A program made the position numbers and the translations under genes. Positions 60,317 through 64,000 of a DNA stretch of 64,000 nucleotides are shown piece by piece (the first letter of the stretch is position 1; the number at the start of each line of letters is the position of its first letter). The notes beneath the pieces were generated by a model. The model saw nothing but the letters and a program-made list of their open reading frames with translations. It did no database searches and was not told where the DNA came from. This DNA is from Streptomyces sp. RPT161. Its GTDB lineage: Bacteria > Actinomycetota > Actinomycetes > Streptomycetales > Streptomycetaceae. The stretch covers positions 62,001 to 126,000 of the forward strand of contig NZ_JAPZVN010000017.1 in NCBI RefSeq assembly GCF_027533845.1. The letters run 5' to 3'.

Positions 60317-60372
60317 TTGTCCAATGGACAATTGTAGGGCATGCTCACTCTTGTCCAACGGACAAGAGTGAG
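60317..60372. promoter_or_regulatory. Tandem palindromic TetR operators
   Basis: Site 1 is TTGTCCAATGGACAA (60317-60331). Site 2 is a perfect 13-bp inverted repeat around AAC (60344-60372) whose core, TTGTCCAACGGACAA, matches site 1 at all but one position. Centres are 34 bp apart. They lie between the divergent TetR and monooxygenase starts; the second ends 12 bp before the monooxygenase ATG. Confidence 0.88.
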
Positions 60373-60384
60373 GGAGTGGTTGTC

Positions 60385-61857
60385 ATGTTCGACGTGCTCA
60401 TCGCCGGGGCCGGCCCGGTGGGGCTCTGGCTGGCCGCGGAACTGCGCCTGCATGGGGTGGAGGTGGCCGTGGTGGAACGCCGCGCGGCACCGGACGGACG
60501 GTCGCGCGCGGTCGGCATGCAGGCCGGCACGCTGGACACCTTCGCCACCCGAGGACTCGCGGAGCGGTTCATCGAACGGGGCACCCCCGTGCCGACCGGC
60601 CACTTCGGCGCGGCGACCACCCGGCTGGACTTCTCCACAGTCGGAACGGTGCACCCGTACATGCTGGCGCTCGGTCAGTCCGTCACCGAACAGCTCCTGG
60701 AGGAGCACGCGGTTTCCGTGGGCGCCCGGGTGCTGCGGGGGGAGGAAGTCGTCTCGCTCACCCAGGGGCCGGACGCCGTCGAGGTGGTGATCCGGGCCAG
60801 CGGTACCCACCGGACCGTGCGAGCGCGCTGGGTAGTGGGCTGCGACGGCACTCGCAGCACGGTGCGCCAGGCGGCCGGCATCGACTTTCCCGGTCAGGAC
60901 ACCACGCTGACCGGGTGGCTCGCCGACGTCGAACTCGACGACCCACCCACCGCGCCGCTCGCCGCCACTGGGCCGGCCGGTTCGTTCCTGGCGGCCCCGA
61001 TCGGCGACGGCGTCCACCGGCTGGCAGGCCTGTCCACGGCCACCATGCACCACGGCACCGGCGAACCGCTGACCCTGGAAGAGGTACGCCAGCAGACCCG
61101 CGCACTACTGGGACGGGACCTGGGTATCCGCAACCCCCGGTGGCTGTCGCGCTACGGCAATGCCACCCGCCAGGCCGCCCGGTACCGCGCCGGACGGGTG
61201 CTGCTGGCCGGGGACGCGGCGCACATGTTCTTCCCGGCCGGTGGCCAGGGCATGAACCTCGGTATCCAGGACGCCACCAACCTGGGCTGGAAGCTCGCCG
61301 CAACCCTCCAGGGCCGGGCGCCCGACGGACTGCTCGACAGCTACGACACGGAGCGTCGGCCGGCCGCCCGCGCCGTCATCGACAACGCCCGCGCGCAGCT
61401 CGCCCTGTTCGCCGCGGCGAGCCCGGAACAGATCGCGCTGCGCGAGGTGGTGTCCGCCGCGCTGGCCGAACCGGAGACCAACCGCCAGTGGGCCCGCCGG
61501 ATCGCCGGCTTCGGCGACCCGCTCCCCGCCGACACCGCACCCGGCGCGCACCCGCTGAACGGCACCCGCCTGACCGGCCTCGCCCTGGACACGGCACAGG
61601 CACCCACCGCCCACCCCTTGATGCACCACGGCCGGCCATTGCTGCTGGACCTCGGCGGGACGCGGACGCCGTGCCCCGCGAGTGACCTAGAACAGCGGGC
61701 AGCCACGGTCAACGCCGAAGTGGCGGACCCTATCTGGCGGGACGTCACCGCAGTCCTGATCCGGCCCGACGCCCGGATCGCCTGGGCCAGCACCGACACC
61801 GACCCGCAGCGCCGGGCGGCCGGCTGCCTCACCGCCCTGCGCACCCTGTGCCGCTGA
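60385..61857 (+). CDS. FAD-dependent aromatic monooxygenase (Rdc/TetX/PgaE-like)
   Basis: The 490-residue protein begins MFDVLIAGAGPVGLWLAAEL (FAD-binding GxGxxG), then GRSRAVGMQAGTLDTFATRG, WVVGCDGTRSTVRQAAG (DG motif), VLLAGDAAHMFFPAGGQGMN (GD motif) and a C-terminal thioredoxin-like domain. It is a class A flavoprotein hydroxylase, like those acting on polyketides, tetracyclines or rifamycins, so it may modify a foreign aromatic compound. ATG 60385 follows GGGAG. It is regulated by the divergent TetR through two operators, the arrangement of an inducible detoxification gene. Confidence 0.92.
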   Translation: MFDVLIAGAGPVGLWLAAELRLHGVEVAVVERRAAPDGRSRAVGMQAGTLDTFATRGLAERFIERGTPVPTGHFGAATTRLDFSTVGTVHPYMLALGQSVTEQLLEEHAVSVGARVLRGEEVVSLTQGPDAVEVVIRASGTHRTVRARWVVGCDGTRSTVRQAAGIDFPGQDTTLTGWLADVELDDPPTAPLAATGPAGSFLAAPIGDGVHRLAGLSTATMHHGTGEPLTLEEVRQQTRALLGRDLGIRNPRWLSRYGNATRQAARYRAGRVLLAGDAAHMFFPAGGQGMNLGIQDATNLGWKLAATLQGRAPDGLLDSYDTERRPAARAVIDNARAQLALFAAASPEQIALREVVSAALAEPETNRQWARRIAGFGDPLPADTAPGAHPLNGTRLTGLALDTAQAPTAHPLMHHGRPLLLDLGGTRTPCPASDLEQRAATVNAEVADPIWRDVTAVLIRPDARIAWASTDTDPQRRAAGCLTALRTLCR

Positions 61858-61904
61858 GCGCGCTCGGCGAGCCCACACGCCCGGACCCGCTCGGCTAGGC
61901 CCAA

Positions 61905-62135
61905 TGCCGTTGAGTTACGGGGGCTGGACGGCGATGGCTTCGTGATGTGGTCGTGTGGGCTGGGGTCAGTGGCGGTGGTGCCTGGCCTTCGCCTTGAACT
62001 TGGACATTTTCCGTTTGAGAACGCGGGGCTGACTGCGCTGGCGGCGGGGCGGTAGGAGGTTCTCGCTGATGAAGTGGTCCCAGGCGCAGGCCAGCGGCGT
62101 ACCCCGACGTCAACCTTCCTGGGCAAGAATCCGCT
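61905..62135 (-). mobile_element. C-terminal stub of an IS4-family transposase
   Basis: One minus-strand frame reads WDHFISENLLPPRRQRSQPR and VLKRKMSKFKAKARHHRH, then after a stop QPTRPHHEAIAVQPP. This fits the end of IS4-type transposases in Streptomyces (...RVVKRKMSxFxxKRxHHRxWPQPTRP...). The catalytic domain is missing. Confidence 0.5.
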
Positions 62136-62146
62136 CTTCGCCAGAT

Positions 62147-62720
62147 TCAGGAGACCCGGATGCTGGCCTCAGCGATCGACGAGCTGGAAATGAGCGCGTC
62201 GATGATCTGGGCCATGGAGGCCCGCGTCCGGGCCTCCATGGCCCCCCGGGCCGTAGCGGGATCGCGCTCGCGGATGGCATCAAAAATCGCTTGCCGCTCA
62301 TGCGCAGCTGACGCCGAGAAGGCGAGCGACTTCAAGGTGATCCGCAAGATGCGTTCGAGCTCGTCGAAGACTCGAGTGATCGACTGCGCCAGCATGTCAT
62401 TCCCGCACCTGTTGGCGATGATCGTGTCGAACTCGAAGTTGGCGCGAAGGAAGGCGTTGACGCTCTCCGCATTCCCCAACTCGTAAGTGACTTTGAGGAG
62501 TTCTTCCATCCGGGCAAGATCGTCATCCGGGCAGCCGAGCTTCGCCGCCAGGCCGGCGGCTTCGGTTTCCAGAAGCTGCCGGAAGGCGCAGAGCTCCCGC
62601 GCCCCCTTCAAGGTCACAGGCAGGATGCGGTAACCCGAGCGGGGCAGCGCCTGGACCAGCCCATCGCGCTGCAGCTGGGTCAGGGCTTCCCTCACCGGCA
62701 TCGCGCCGACCCCTGCCAGG
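62147..62720 (-). pseudogene. GntR family (FCD-type) regulator, N-terminally truncated
   Basis: From GAMPVREALTQLQRDGLVQA through ELCAFRQLLETEAAGLAAKL and FEFDTIIANRCGNDMLAQSI to the C-terminus, this is a GntR/FadR-type protein: end of the winged helix plus the complete helical FCD effector domain. The first half of the DNA-binding domain is lacking; upstream the frame reads antisense-like sequence belonging to an IS5 relic (62755-62935). Without the full winged helix it should not bind DNA normally. An internal start at 62701 would make an FCD-only protein. Confidence 0.7.
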
Positions 62721-62754
62721 TGCGTCAGGTGGCACAACAGAGGGCTGTCCGCCC

Positions 62755-62935
62755 CTAAAGATCTTCTCGTAACTCTGTAACTATGCCGCTGCCGTGGGGG
62801 TGTTGCTGAGCTCCTGACCCCTGGTAGCCGCCGTCGGCGATGACGGTTGCGTCCCCGCAGGCGGTCTTGATGCCAGAGTCGGCGAAGGCTGTGCAGTCGT
62901 TGTGGTTCCCGGGCAGCGGTCCAGGACAAATGATC
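62755..62935 (-). mobile_element. IS5-family transposase fragment upstream of the GntR relic
   Basis: A minus-strand frame reads CPGPLPGNHNDCTAFADSGI, ATVIADGGYQGSG and GIVTELREDL, the segment of IS5-type transposases around the second catalytic Asp (G.xPGNxNDC.A...S, ADGGY.G.G). It is cut on both sides. It directly precedes the point where the GntR gene lost its N-terminus. Confidence 0.65.
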
Positions 62936-63710
62936 AGCCCGCCGTGACCGTCACTGCCTTCACGAAATCGTCCACGACCTGCGCAGCCCACTCCGGGTTC
63001 TCGAACGGCGGGTAGTGCCCGATGTCAGGCACTCTCAGCAGCTGTGCCACCGAGCCCATCTCTGCGACCGTGTCATCGACCAGCTCATCCTGTACGAGGA
63101 AGTCGTCGGTGCCCTGCACGATCAGGACCGGGCACCGCACATCGCCGAGCCGACCACGCAGATCGTGGGAGGCCCACGCCTGGCCATCGAACTTCCCCGC
63201 CTGCTGGGAGGTACTGCGCTGCAGCCACCTCAGCTCGATTTCCTGCTCAGAAGTCAGTTTCTTGCTCGCCGAGGCCACCGCCGCATGCTCGAGGTGATCG
63301 GTCCAGCCGGCATCGGGCGCGACCGTCTGACCTGCCAGCAACGCAGCGGCCTCGGCCGACAGCGGTGTCCACGACGCTGCCTGCATCGAGATGACACCTC
63401 GATAGCACTCACCGTGGTGAGCGGCGAGATCCAGTGCCGTCAAGCCCCCCCCACAGAGGCGCCGAGCACGAAGGGCGACTCTCCGGTCAGAACCGTCTTC
63501 ACGAATGCGTCCGCGAACTCGGCATGGTCATGTATGGACGTCCCGGGCTTCCACTGCGCGGGGTAGGAACGGCAGTGCCCGGGAAGATCGGGCGCGATCG
63601 CACGATATCCGCGTTCGGCAAGCAGCGGCAGCAGATGCCTGTAGACCCGAGAGTCCGTGGCCCCCGGGTGAATCAACACGATCGGGTCGCCTTCCCCGGC
63701 CTCGTCGAAA
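62934..63710 (-). pseudogene. Alpha/beta hydrolase broken at an 8-C homopolymer
   Basis: Frame 1 reads TYFDEAGEGDPIVLIHPGAT through YRAIAPDLPGHCRSYP to the nucleophile elbow VLGASVGGA, then a stop at 63440. Frame 2 continues LTALDLAAHHGECYRGVISM through VLIVQGTDDFLVQDELV (acid) and VPDIGHYPPFENPEW (His) to 62934. The switch falls in a run of eight C (63445-63452, G on the coding strand); one base fewer restores a single intact frame. No clear start codon is seen upstream of 63679, so the N-terminus may also be lost. Confidence 0.7.
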
Positions 63711-63734
63711 TAGGTGCGCGTGACTGGCCACCTC

Positions 63735-63900
63735 GCCCAGTGAATCCAGCAGCCCCGGACCCCTCAGCGCGGCCTGCAGGATGCTGGCGAAGTTGCTCAA
63801 AGACAGGCGGGATCGGCGATGATGCGTCGGCAGGCACGGCCTCCCACTCGGATCACAGAGCGTCGAGAACTCCGTGAGCCTGGAAGGCCGTGCCTGCCTT
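63735..63900 (-). mobile_element. Possible ISAs1-type transposase start with a 14-bp inverted repeat
   Basis: The minus strand from GTG 63842 reads VPADASSPIPPVFEQLRQ and, in a second frame, ALRGPGLLDSLGEVAS. This resembles the N-terminus of ISAs1-family transposases (P-x-S-x-I-x-P...LL..L..V.DPR). Upstream lies a perfect 14-bp inverted repeat, GGCAGGCACGGCCT (63829-63842) and its complement (63885-63898). The rest of the element is absent or beyond the window; from 63900 to the end I see no gene. Confidence 0.4.
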
Positions 63901-64000
63901 CTCCCGGCACCTCGCCCGCCTGACAGATCCTCACGACCCCGACGTTAAGCGGCCACGTCGAGGCCCCGGTCGTCAAACGTGCCCGGCCCAGGCGGCGTTC

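Noticed and set aside
1-64000. rRNA, tRNA and riboswitch genes
   Set aside because: I looked for tRNA-like T-loop (GGTTCGA..C) and acceptor arrangements and for 16S/23S signature stretches on both strands and found none that folded into a full structure; the GGTTCGAGCC in the dispersed repeat at 37345 has no surrounding tRNA arms.

Overview
The window is high-GC actinobacterial DNA, most likely Streptomyces or a close relative. The signs are heavy G/C at third codon positions, many TetR/LysR/HxlR regulators divergent from their targets, GTG and TTG starts, P450/ferredoxin and NRPS genes, a SpoIIE-type phosphatase, and an RNA polymerase alpha gene of actinobacterial type. It reads as accessory chromosome: ordinary regulator/enzyme pairs, two large specialised operons, and many decayed genes and insertion-sequence (IS) stubs. 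I saw no rRNA or tRNA gene.

Layout. 1-9.8 kb: LysR/EamA pair, secreted S53 peptidase, a two-repeat type I-E-like CRISPR relic, a ferredoxin/ferredoxin reductase/P450 operon, and a hydrolase/TetR pair sharing a palindromic operator. 9.8-25.5 kb: mosaic of small enzymes and regulators with IS110, IS5, IS256 and IS3-type stubs and frameshifted genes (asparaginase, NIPSNAP, DinB). In its midst is a complete stand-alone rpoA (11.5 kb) outside any ribosomal-protein operon.

25.57-34.82 kb is the most striking region. A tight six-gene plus-strand operon encodes a class III nucleotide-cyclase-like protein, a STAND-type NTPase, an SPFH-like/degenerate vWA protein, a TerY-type vWA protein, a PP2C phosphatase and a membrane-anchored Ser/Thr kinase. 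Convergent to it, a two-gene operon encodes a Crp/Fnr regulator that keeps its cyclic-nucleotide contact residues and a small three-helix membrane protein resembling the Pycsar TM effector family (DUF5706). I read this as a candidate cyclic-nucleotide conflict or stress system fused to a TerY-P phospho-signalling triad.

35.7-46.5 kb: a WXG100/TNT_N-like large protein, an SDR, an inositol-phosphatase-like protein lacking metal ligands, an acyl-CoA synthetase, a multidomain SpoIIE sensor-phosphatase and a DUF4142 lipoprotein. 46.6-58.8 kb: one minus-strand biosynthetic operon: SbnB and SbnA (2,3-diaminopropionate supply), two NRPS proteins (A-PCP and C-A-PCP-TE), an ornithine-carbamoyltransferase-like enzyme with an altered amino-acid site, PanD, an ATP-grasp ligase and an MFS exporter. 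The likely product is a small, possibly ureido, diaminopropionate peptide.

58.9-64 kb: an IS-truncated epimerase, a TetR/FAD-monooxygenase pair with two matching palindromic operators, and IS4-, IS5- and ISAs1-type stubs around a truncated GntR gene and a hydrolase frameshifted at an 8-C run. All family assignments come from reading motifs in the translations; no database search was run.
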